From: Rhizobium sp. LC145
GTDB taxonomy: Bacteria > Pseudomonadota > Alphaproteobacteria > Rhizobiales > Rhizobiaceae
Assembly: GCF_001005825.1 (NCBI RefSeq)
Contig: NZ_LBHV01000005.1
Span: 310,001-374,000 of the forward strand
Direction of reading: 5' to 3'
Length of the DNA: 64,000 nt
Positions within the stretch are counted from its first letter, which is position 1; each line of letters starts with the position of its first letter. A program made the translations under genes and the position numbers. Shown here in pieces: positions 57,556 to 64,000 of the stretch. Below the pieces are notes generated by a model. The model was not told the origin of the DNA and ran no database searches. It saw nothing but the letters and a program-made list of their open reading frames with translations.

Positions 57556-57588
57556 AGTATCAATCCCGCCAGCCCTGCTGGCCTAGGG

Positions 57589-58056
57589 TCAAATTTCCAC
57601 CAGGCCGAGCTGCTTGACCTGACGGATCGTCAGCATGGTGCGAACGGTGTCGACATGTTCGTCCGCCGTCAGCACCTCGATCACGAAATCCTGGAAGATC
57701 GTCAGGTTCTCCGCTGCGCAGCGCAGAAGGAAATCGCTGTCGCCATTGACCATCCAGGCTTCCCGCACGATGGGCCATTGCTGCACCTTCGAGCCGAAGC
57801 CCTTGAGATCGGCATCGGACTGCCGCTTCAACCCCACCATGCAGAAAGCCACCAGATCGTAGCCGAGCTTGGGAGCGTTCAGCAGCGCATGGTAGCCTTC
57901 GATGATGCCGGCTTCTTCCAGCTTGCGCACACGGCGCAGGCAAGGCGGCGCCGATATGCCGACCCGCTCTGCGAGCTCCACATTGGTGATGCGCCCGTCG
58001 CGCTGCAATTCCCTTAGAATCTTGATGTCGATAGCGTCGAGATCAGCGCGAAGCAC
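57589..58056 (-). CDS. lrp: Lrp/AsnC-family regulator
   Basis: 155-residue feast/famine regulator. N-terminal HTH: DAIDIKILRELQRDGRITNVELAERVGISAPPCLRRVRKLEEAG (several segments), C-terminal RAM domain (AFCMVGLKRQSDADLKGF, NGDSDFLLRCAAENL). Divergent from trxB, as in other rhizobia. Likely senses an amino acid. Confidence 0.93.
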   Translation of the reverse strand: MLRADLDAIDIKILRELQRDGRITNVELAERVGISAPPCLRRVRKLEEAGIIEGYHALLNAPKLGYDLVAFCMVGLKRQSDADLKGFGSKVQQWPIVREAWMVNGDSDFLLRCAAENLTIFQDFVIEVLTADEHVDTVRTMLTIRQVKQLGLVEI

Positions 58057-58302
58057 GATTTTTCCCTTCGTTTTTTTTCAGGCTTTTAGCGCAAGACGGA
58101 TTTTAAGCAAGAATATGTCGCGTCCACCGCTGACGTTTCCATGCCAACTGTTCTGTTGTTAACGCAAGGCTGCCCTTGAACTAATGCATGGATCGCACTT
58201 AAATGCTGCGTCAAAAGCGGCAGATCGCGATCGACTCCTTATATGAGGAATGTAGGGAGGAGCCATGCCTACGCTTTGATCCGGTCTTCGAAAGGAAATT
58301 TC

Positions 58303-59277
58303 ATGTCTGCCCGTCATACCGAGGTTCTGATTATCGGCTCCGGCCCGGCCGGCTATACTGCCGCCATTTATGCGGCGCGCGCCATGCTGAAACCGGTTCT
58401 GATCGCCGGAATGGAACAGGGCGGCCAGTTGATGATCACCACCGACGTGGAGAACTATCCAGGCTTTACCGATCCCATCCAGGGCCCCTGGCTCATGGAA
58501 CAGATGTTGAAGCAGGCAAGCCATGTCGGCGCCGAGATCGTCAACGATCTGGTGACCGAGGTCGAGCTTTCCCGCCGCCCGTTTACCGTGCGCACCGATT
58601 CCGGCACGACCTGGACGGCCGAGACGATCATCATCGCCACCGGCGCCAAGGCCAAGTGGCTCGGTATTGAAAGCGAGCAGCATTTTCAGGGATTCGGCGT
58701 TTCGGCCTGCGCCACCTGCGATGGCTTCTTCTACCGCAACAAGGACGTGATCGTCGTGGGCGGCGGCAACTCCGCCGTCGAGGAAGCGCTCTATCTTTCC
58801 AATATCGCGAAGTCGGTCACCGTCGTGCACCGCCGCGACAGCTTCCGCGCGGAGAAGATCCTTCAGGAACGCCTCTTCCAGCGGCCGAATGTCGGCGTGC
58901 TGTGGAATACGGAAGTCGCCGAGATCACCGGCAAGCCCGCCAAGCCGCCGATGCCGCCGTCCGTCGAAGGCATCCGCCTTCGTGACACCGTGACCGGCGC
59001 GATTACCGAACGGCCCGTCGACGGCGTCTTCGTGGCGATCGGCCACGCGCCTGCCACGGAACTCTTCAAGGGCAAGCTGAAGACCAAACCCAACGGCTAT
59101 CTCTGGACCGCTCCCGATTCGACCGCGACGGACGTTCCCGGCGTATTCGCCGCCGGCGATGTGACCGACGACACCTTCCGCCAGGCGGTCACCGCCGCAG
59201 GCATGGGCTGCATGGCCGCGCTGGAAGCCGAGCGCTATCTCGCCGGTATCCAGCCAATCGCCGTTGCGGCAGAGTAA
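58303..59277 (+). CDS. trxB: Thioredoxin reductase
   Basis: 324-residue FAD/NADPH enzyme reducing thioredoxin. FAD motif IIGSGPAGYTAAIYAARA, redox centre SACATCDGFF, NADPH motif VVGGGNSAVEEALYL and the closing FAAGDVTDDTFRQAVTAAG. AAAGGA precedes ATG 58303. lsrB follows nine bases downstream, an arrangement conserved in rhizobia. Confidence 0.97.
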   Translation: MSARHTEVLIIGSGPAGYTAAIYAARAMLKPVLIAGMEQGGQLMITTDVENYPGFTDPIQGPWLMEQMLKQASHVGAEIVNDLVTEVELSRRPFTVRTDSGTTWTAETIIIATGAKAKWLGIESEQHFQGFGVSACATCDGFFYRNKDVIVVGGGNSAVEEALYLSNIAKSVTVVHRRDSFRAEKILQERLFQRPNVGVLWNTEVAEITGKPAKPPMPPSVEGIRLRDTVTGAITERPVDGVFVAIGHAPATELFKGKLKTKPNGYLWTAPDSTATDVPGVFAAGDVTDDTFRQAVTAAGMGCMAALEAERYLAGIQPIAVAAE

Positions 59278-59286
59278 GGGCCTCGC

Positions 59287-60189
59287 ATGGGTGTGCCGCT
59301 GGACTGGGACAAATTGCGCATTTTCCACGCGGCGGCGGAGGCCGGGTCGTTCACCCACGCTGCCGACAAGCTGCACCTCTCACAATCGGCCATCAGCCGG
59401 CAGGTGAGCGCGCTCGAGCAGGACGTGGGCGTGAAGCTTTTCCACCGGCACGCCCGCGGCCTGATTCTCACCGAGCAGGGAGAGCTGCTTTACCGCACGG
59501 CGCATGACGTGCTGCTGAAGCTCGAAACGGTGAAGGCGCAACTCACCGAGACGACGGAAAAACCCTCCGGCAAGCTCCGAGTTACGACCACCGTCGGCCT
59601 CGGCCAGGGCTGGCTGACCGACAAGGTCCAGGAATTCCTGCAGCTCTACCCGGAAATGGCGATCCAGCTCATCCTCGACAACGAAGAGCTGGATGTGAAC
59701 ATGCGCCATGCGGACTGCGCCATCCGGCTTCGCCAGCCGCAGCAGTCCGATCTCATCCAGCGCAAGCTCTTCACCGTGCATATGCACGTCTATGCGGCGC
59801 CCTCCTACATCAATCGTTTCGGAGAGCCGCAAACGGTCGAAGATCTGGACGATCACCGCATTCTCACCTTCGGGGAACCGGCGCCCAATTATCTTCTCGA
59901 CGTCAATTGGCTGGAATATGCCGGGCGCTCCTCGGACAATCCGCGTACGCCGCATCTGCAGATCAACAGCCAGACTTCGATCAAGCGCGCCTGCCTGCTC
60001 GGCATCGGGATAGCCGTATTGCCGGATTACATCGTCGGCCGCGATCCGGGGCTGATCCAGCTTCCCATCAATGCCGACATCCCGTCCTTCGACACGTATT
60101 TCTGCTATCCGGATGAAATTAAGAACGCCGCGAAATTGAAGGTCTTTCGCGATTTCATCGTCGCCAAGGCGCGCAATTGGAATTTCTGA
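59287..60189 (+). CDS. lsrB: LysR-family regulator LsrB/VtlR
   Basis: 300-residue LysR regulator. HTH: FHAAAEAGSFTHAADKLHLSQSAISRQVSALEQDVG (segments), C-terminal periplasmic-binding-like sensor domain. Its position directly after trxB and before two tandem AbcR-type RNAs matches LsrB of Sinorhizobium and VtlR of Brucella/Agrobacterium, which activate abcR genes and affect envelope, redox response and host interaction. Likely cotranscribed with trxB. Confidence 0.88.
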   Translation: MGVPLDWDKLRIFHAAAEAGSFTHAADKLHLSQSAISRQVSALEQDVGVKLFHRHARGLILTEQGELLYRTAHDVLLKLETVKAQLTETTEKPSGKLRVTTTVGLGQGWLTDKVQEFLQLYPEMAIQLILDNEELDVNMRHADCAIRLRQPQQSDLIQRKLFTVHMHVYAAPSYINRFGEPQTVEDLDDHRILTFGEPAPNYLLDVNWLEYAGRSSDNPRTPHLQINSQTSIKRACLLGIGIAVLPDYIVGRDPGLIQLPINADIPSFDTYFCYPDEIKNAAKLKVFRDFIVAKARNWNF

Positions 60190-60329
60190 GCCCGCTTCAG
60201 CCTATGGCGAATCAAGGCATCCATAAAAAACAATAGGTTACGGGAATATAAAAAGATGACTATGCCTTCATGGCGGTTTTTTGGCCGAAGGCTTGCGCTT
60301 CCCGCATAGCTGTTGTGCACAAAAACGTA

Positions 60330-60358
60330 TTGTTCGCTGCACAAAAAACCACCATATC
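60330..60358 (+). promoter_or_regulatory. Promoter of the first AbcR-like sRNA
   Basis: TTGTTC (60330-60335), 17-bp spacer, CATATC (60353-60358). Just upstream lies TTGTGCACAA (60313-60322), a palindrome that could be part of a LsrB/VtlR binding site. Confidence 0.6.
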
Positions 60359-60364
60359 GCACAC

Positions 60365-60480
60365 AGCTGATGCACATGGTGGCTTTCCTCCCAGTTCCAC
60401 CGCAGCAGCTGTTCCCCTCTGGAGGTTTTTGACCTTCACACCTATAGGGCCCTGGAGCGATCCGGCGGCCCTCTTTTTTT
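60365..60480 (+). ncRNA. abcR1: AbcR-like trans-acting sRNA, copy 1 (alpha-r15 family)
   Basis: About 115 nt. A first hairpin GGTGG/CCACC carries TTTCCTCCC in its loop; then TTCCCCTC single-stranded, both able to pair with ribosome sites, as known for AbcR RNAs. It ends in the terminator AGGGCC/GGCCCT with seven T (60447-60480). Position between lsrB and arsR is the known locus of AbcR1/AbcR2. These Hfq-bound RNAs repress many ABC-transporter mRNAs. 5' end estimated from the -10 box. Confidence 0.85.
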
Positions 60481-60535
60481 GCTCTGCAAAAATTTCGCTC
60501 AGAAAACTTCCTGTTCAATATTCCATCCGCACCCC

Positions 60536-60564
60536 TTGTCCATTCGCCTCCGATTACCCATATT
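60536..60564 (+). promoter_or_regulatory. Promoter of the second AbcR-like sRNA
   Basis: TTGTCC (60536-60541), 17-bp spacer, CATATT (60559-60564); same type as the promoter of copy 1. Confidence 0.6.
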
Positions 60565-60570
60565 GGTTGT

Positions 60571-60682
60571 AGCTGGCGCCCCTTCTTTGACGACTCCCCG
60601 TTGTCCCGCGCCGGCTGTTCCCCTCTGGAGGTTTTGACCTTCACACCTAGGGCCCCGGAGCGATCCGAGGGCCTATTTTTTT
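60571..60682 (+). ncRNA. abcR2: AbcR-like trans-acting sRNA, copy 2 (alpha-r15 family)
   Basis: About 112 nt. A first hairpin GGCGC/GCGCC holds GACTCCCC in its loop; the 3' part repeats copy 1 nearly exactly (TGTTCCCCTCTGGAGG, then GACCTTCACACCTA) and ends with a terminator and seven T (60676-60682). The 5' halves of the copies differ, which suggests different target sets with a shared 3' part. Confidence 0.85.
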
Positions 60683-60714
60683 ACGCTCCGGCATTTCTCC
60701 GCAAATCGGTTCCT

Positions 60715-60760
60715 TTAAATCGACGATTTCCGATCTATATATCGGAGAAACACGATTTAA
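60715..60760. promoter_or_regulatory. Nested palindromic operator of the ArsR/OYE operon
   Basis: Outer arms TTAAATCG (60715-60722) and CGATTTAA (60753-60760); inner CCGAT-CTATAT-ATCGG (60730-60745). Both are perfect inverted repeats, concentric to within a few bases, ending seven bases before the ArsR start; the inner TATATA may be the -10 box. Confidence 0.6.
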
Positions 60761-60767
60761 GGTCACG

Positions 60768-61064
60768 ATGGACAAAACGGAAATCTTGAAAGCGCTCGCC
60801 CATCCGGCTCGAGTGGAATTCCTGGAATGGATGCGTGAACCCGAACGCCATTTTTCCAGTCAACTCCATCCTCTCGAAATGGGCATCTGCGCCAATCAGT
60901 TCGAGAAGCGCTGCGGCCTGTCGCAATCGACCGTCTCGGCGCATCTGTCGACCCTCGAGAAGGCCAACCTGCTGACGATCCACCGCGTCGGCCAATGGGC
61001 ATTCTATCGCCGCAACGAGGAGACAATCGCGACCTTTCTCGAGGAGCTTCGCTCCACCCTCTGA
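60768..61064 (+). CDS. ArsR-family HTH regulator
   Basis: 98-residue winged-helix repressor. KALAHPARVEFLEWM and FEKRCGLSQSTVSAHLSTLEKANLL are the HTH region. One Cys in GICANQFEKRCG region (two Cys in total) could react with an electrophile rather than bind metal, which would suit control of the old yellow enzyme behind it (inference). Gene order lsrB / AbcR RNAs / arsR is known from rhizobia. Confidence 0.9.
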   Translation: MDKTEILKALAHPARVEFLEWMREPERHFSSQLHPLEMGICANQFEKRCGLSQSTVSAHLSTLEKANLLTIHRVGQWAFYRRNEETIATFLEELRSTL

Positions 61065-61101
61065 AATTCCCCGCCCCCGCTCCGTGAAAAAGGAAATTCG
61101 C

Positions 61102-62223
61102 ATGGCCAATCTCTTCGATCCGATCAATTTCGGTGACATCTCGCTTTCCAACCGCCTCGTGATGGCACCGCTCACCCGCAACCGGTCCCCGAAAGCCGTC
61201 CCGAACGATCTCAACGCCATCTATTACGAGCAGCGTGCCAGCGCCGGCCTCATCGTCACCGAAGGGACACCCATCAGCCAGCAGGGCCAGGGATATGCCG
61301 ATGTACCCGGCCTCTACCTTCCGCAGGCGGTCGAAGGCTGGAAGAGGGTGACCAAGGCCGTTCATGAAAAGGGCGGCAAGATCGTCACCCAGCTCTGGCA
61401 TGTGGGCCGCATCTCGCACGTCTCGCTGCAGCCGAACGGTGCAGCACCCGTGGCGCCCTCCGCCATTCCGGCGAACAGCAAGACCTTTATCATCAATCCG
61501 GATGGCAGTGGCGCGTTCGCGGAAACCTCCGCTCCCCGCGCGCTGGAGCGTTCGGAGATCGCCGGCATCATTGAGGACTATCGCAAGGCTGCCCGCGCGG
61601 CTGTCGATGCCGGCTTCGATGGCGTCGAAGTGCACGCTGCAAACGGCTATCTGCTCGATCAGTTCCTCAAGAACGGCACGAACCAGCGGACCGACGACTA
61701 CGGCGGCTCCATTGAAAACCGCAGCCGCTTCCTGCTCGAAGTCGTCGATGCGATTGCAAAGGAAATCGGCAGCGGCCGCACCGGCATCCGCCTCTCGCCG
61801 GTAACGCCTGCAAACGACATTGCCGAAACCGATCCGCAGCCGCTCTTCAACTACGTGGTCGAGCAGCTTGGTCCCCGCGGTCTCTCCTTCATCCACGTGA
61901 TCGAGGGAGCCACCGGCGGCGACCGCAATTTCTCACAGGGCGACAAGCCCTTCGATTACCAGGAGCTGAAATCCGCCTACCGCAAGGCCGGCGGCAAGGG
62001 CGGCTGGCTGGTCAACAACGGTTACGACCGCGAAAGCGCGATCGAGGCCGTCGAGAGCGGCTATGCCGATGCCGTCGCATTCGGCAAGCTCTTCCTCGCC
62101 AACCCGGATCTGGTGCAGCGTATCAAGGATAATGCGCCCCTCAACGAGCCGGATCGCGCCACCTTCTATGGTGGTGGCGCCAAGGGCTATACGGATTATC
62201 CGGCGCTCGAAGCCGTCGCCTGA
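61102..62223 (+). CDS. Old yellow enzyme family alkene reductase (NemA-like)
   Basis: 373-residue FMN flavoprotein reducing activated C=C bonds or nitro groups with NADPH. TIM-barrel features: MAPLTRNRSPKAVPND, QLWHVGRISH, VEVHAANGYLLDQFLK and YGGSIENRSRFLLEV; the His/Asn substrate pair appears in HAANGYL. AAGGA lies six bases before ATG 61102. It is 37 bases after arsR, likely one operon, probably induced by electrophiles. Confidence 0.93.
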   Translation: MANLFDPINFGDISLSNRLVMAPLTRNRSPKAVPNDLNAIYYEQRASAGLIVTEGTPISQQGQGYADVPGLYLPQAVEGWKRVTKAVHEKGGKIVTQLWHVGRISHVSLQPNGAAPVAPSAIPANSKTFIINPDGSGAFAETSAPRALERSEIAGIIEDYRKAARAAVDAGFDGVEVHAANGYLLDQFLKNGTNQRTDDYGGSIENRSRFLLEVVDAIAKEIGSGRTGIRLSPVTPANDIAETDPQPLFNYVVEQLGPRGLSFIHVIEGATGGDRNFSQGDKPFDYQELKSAYRKAGGKGGWLVNNGYDRESAIEAVESGYADAVAFGKLFLANPDLVQRIKDNAPLNEPDRATFYGGGAKGYTDYPALEAVA

Positions 62224-63233
62224 TCTTTTCCGGAAACCACGCCCGGCAATGCCGGGCGTGTCTCCCGGTCCAGGCAGCCAAGATCGGTGAGCGTCGCCCG
62301 CAGGGCCTCTTCGATCGACGTTACGGGTTCCTCGCCAAGGAAAGCGATGAGCTTGCCATTATCCATCCGCACCGGCTGCCGCCAGAGGTAACGCATTTCC
62401 TTAAGTTCGCGAAACAGCGGCACGAAGGGACCGGCGAGCCTCATCAGCCACCATGGGAAGCCGCGAACCTTTGGGCGACGACCGACGACGCGGCCGATTG
62501 CATCGATCATTCCGCTTCCGTCCTGATCCCAGAAGCCGCGCATCTGGAAGAGCGCAAAGCGCGGCAGGTCCGCCTCCCGATCGATCAGCCTCAGCATGGT
62601 TTCCGCCACGTCCGGCAGGTAGGCCCATTGATGGCCGGTCCCCGGCTTGCCTGGATAGCTGATCGCGGTTACCGGCTTGCCGGGCTTCAACAGCCCTTGC
62701 GCGAACCAGTTGTTTCCCGCTCCGGGCCCGAAATAGTCCCCGGCCCGGACGATCAGCACCGGCACGCCCTCCTCCGACGCCGTCTTCAGCCTTCGCTCCA
62801 TTTCCACGCGGATCGCGCCCTTGCGGGTGACAGGGTTCTGCGGGCTTTCTTCCGTGATCACCGGAAAGGCGTCCGGCCCGTAGTTATAGACGGTCCCCGG
62901 CAGCAATATGCGCGCCCCGACTGCACGCGCCGCCGCGATCGTATTGTCGAGCATGGGCAGCACGAGCTTTTCCCAATCACGATAACCAGGCGGGTTGACG
63001 GCATGAACGATGAGGCTTGCGTCCTGGGCGGCGCGCCGAACGTCCCGCCCGTTCAAAGCATCCCCCTGAATCCAATGGAAACGCATTTCGCGGTTTGCCG
63101 CACCCGCGGCATTGCGGCTCAGGGCACGAACGATCCACCCACGGACGACGAGCCCGCGGGCAACATGGCCTCCGACGCCGCCGGTAGCGCCAAGCACGAG
63201 AGCGATAGGTCTTGCATTCGATCGAGCGGTCAT
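62196..63233 (-). CDS. NmrA/extended SDR NAD(P)-binding protein
   Basis: 345-residue protein with an N-terminal Rossmann motif LVLGATGGVGGHVARGL, the atypical SDR pattern (TGxxGxxG), and LPGTVYNYGPDAFPV in the middle, where the YxxxK of epimerases is not clearly kept. The last codons overlap convergently with the OYE gene by 28 bases. Probably an epimerase or reductase; substrate unknown. Divergent from a LysR gene that may control it. Confidence 0.85.
   Translation of the reverse strand: MTARSNARPIALVLGATGGVGGHVARGLVVRGWIVRALSRNAAGAANREMRFHWIQGDALNGRDVRRAAQDASLIVHAVNPPGYRDWEKLVLPMLDNTIAAARAVGARILLPGTVYNYGPDAFPVITEESPQNPVTRKGAIRVEMERRLKTASEEGVPVLIVRAGDYFGPGAGNNWFAQGLLKPGKPVTAISYPGKPGTGHQWAYLPDVAETMLRLIDREADLPRFALFQMRGFWDQDGSGMIDAIGRVVGRRPKVRGFPWWLMRLAGPFVPLFRELKEMRYLWRQPVRMDNGKLIAFLGEEPVTSIEEALRATLTDLGCLDRETRPALPGVVSGKDQATASSAG
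62238..62260. terminator. Hairpin at the end of the OYE gene
   Basis: CACGCCCGGC-AAT-GCCGGGCGTG, a perfect 10-bp stem, 15 bases after the OYE stop and inside the 3' coding end of the SDR gene; no strong T-run. Confidence 0.5.
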
Positions 63234-63319
63234 AACGATACTCCTTGCTGAATGGCTGGATTATCGCGCCGAACGGGAATATACGTAATTCGCAGTTTTC
63301 CTTTATCATCCATACAAAA

Positions 63320-64000
63320 ATGAATGATCTGAACTGGGACTTCTATCGCACCTTCCTCACCGTTCTGCGCACCGGCTCCCTTTCGGCGGCTGCCCGCGAT
63401 CTCGGCCTCACCCAGCCGACGGTTGGCCGACATATCGACACGCTCGAACAGGCGGTCGGCTACCAGCTCTTCACGCGCTCGCAACAGGGCCTGCTGCCCA
63501 CCGAACCTGCCTTGGCCCTTCAGCCCTATGCGGAAACACTCGCCGCGACGACCGCCGCCATGCAAAGGGTGGCGGCCGGAGAATACGGAAAGGTGAAGGG
63601 CACGGTGCGCATCAGCGCCAGCGACGTGATCGGCTGCGAAGTGCTCCCGCCGATCCTTGCTGCCCTGCAGGACGAACATCCGGGGCTTGCGATCGAGCTT
63701 TCATTGTCCGATGCGGTGGAGGACCTTTTGCGGCGCGAGGCCGATATCGCGGTCCGTATGACCAATCCCGCACAGGATGCGCTGATAGCGCGTCATATCG
63801 GCCAAATACCGCTCGGTTTCCATGCGCATCGCCGCTATCTGGAACGATATGGAGAGCCGCAGGAAGCGGAGGAACTGGCGCATCACCGCCTCATCGGCTT
63901 CGACCGCAAGACGGCTTTCATCCGCGCCACCGCTGCCCGCATCCGCGCCGACCTCCCGGCCTTTCCCGATCTGGAGAACATTCGCTGGGCCTTCCGCACC
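63320..64000 (+). CDS. LysR-family regulator (3' end outside window)
   Basis: 227 codons visible. HTH: TFLTVLRTGSLSAAARDLGLTQPTVGRHIDTLEQ (segments) and the start of the sensor domain (VKGTVRISASDVIGCEVLPP). ATG 63320. Typical LysR arrangement: divergent from the SDR gene, 86 bases apart, which it may regulate. Confidence 0.9.
   Translation, partial: MNDLNWDFYRTFLTVLRTGSLSAAARDLGLTQPTVGRHIDTLEQAVGYQLFTRSQQGLLPTEPALALQPYAETLAATTAAMQRVAAGEYGKVKGTVRISASDVIGCEVLPPILAALQDEHPGLAIELSLSDAVEDLLRREADIAVRMTNPAQDALIARHIGQIPLGFHAHRRYLERYGEPQEAEELAHHRLIGFDRKTAFIRATAARIRADLPAFPDLENIRWAFRT

Larger units (their letters stand above)
60408..60682 (+). repeat. Direct repeat forming the 3' halves of the tandem sRNAs
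   Basis: 60408-60480 and 60614-60682 are about 70-bp near-identical direct repeats (a few indels and substitutions). They are the shared target-pairing motif and terminator of the two AbcR-like RNAs, not a mobile element. Confidence 0.85.

Noticed and set aside
60408..60682. The two 70-bp direct repeats as a mobile element or REP-type repeat
   Set aside because: Each copy has its own promoter and terminator and the locus matches the known tandem AbcR RNAs.

Overview
The window is a Rhizobiaceae chromosome segment (Alphaproteobacteria; Rhizobium, Agrobacterium, Sinorhizobium or Shinella type). The conserved right-hand part carries dnaG/rpoD with a short-N-terminus RpoD, yqeY, carA, carB, greA followed by the LPS-core mannosyltransferase lpcC, and the rhizobial block lrp / trxB / lsrB(vtlR) / tandem AbcR small RNAs / arsR. 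I cannot name the species from sequence alone.

Positions 1 to about 23,110 look like an accessory island inserted at the 3' end of a tRNA-Ile2(CAU) gene (23112-23187). A tyrosine integrase and an excisionase-like gene lie next to the tRNA. Behind them are an older integrase fragment and an IS66 transposase fragment. The cargo is a metal and cell-envelope programme: SCO1-like protein, DsbB/DsbA pair, CDF metal exporter, CzcO-like flavoprotein (interrupted by an in-frame stop), YafK-type L,D-transpeptidase lipoprotein, two PCuAC-type proteins, MerR/CadR-like regulator, NAD synthetase, NRAMP Mn importer, DUF882 peptidase-like protein, Zn/Cd/Pb P-type ATPase with a 40-residue membrane peptide, His-rich secreted protein, class B penicillin-binding protein and SulP anion transporter. 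Four nearly identical MerR-type promoters (19-bp spacer, CTAGAGG half-site) lie in front of the SCO1, Dsb, L,D-transpeptidase and P-type ATPase operons. They suggest one metal-sensing MerR protein controls export, thiol oxidation and wall cross-linking together. This is the most system-like signal in the window.

Positions 23,200-47,700 are mostly chromosomal housekeeping and transporter genes: SIMPL protein, YjbQ, DUF1428, DUF427, Zn-alcohol dehydrogenase, DUF930 TonB-like protein, TetR/SMR efflux pair with operator, rpoD, GFA enzyme, dnaG, yqeY, carA, an ABM monooxygenase behind a SoxR-like promoter, MATE, TetA-like and Fsr-like exporters, ArsR/SRPBCC pair, YpfJ metallopeptidase, acyltransferase, DUF2306, LytTR regulator and a 2H phosphoesterase.

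Positions 47,996-64,000 hold carB, a 37-residue membrane peptide, greA with a terminator-like hairpin in its leader, a surface-polysaccharide cluster (lpcC, DUF115-like, pyruvyltransferase-like, GT29 sialyltransferase-like and GT2-like genes), lrp, trxB, lsrB/vtlR, two tandem AbcR-like sRNAs, an ArsR/old-yellow-enzyme operon with a nested palindromic operator, an NmrA/SDR protein and a LysR gene cut by the window end. All calls are from reading the sequence; no database search was run.
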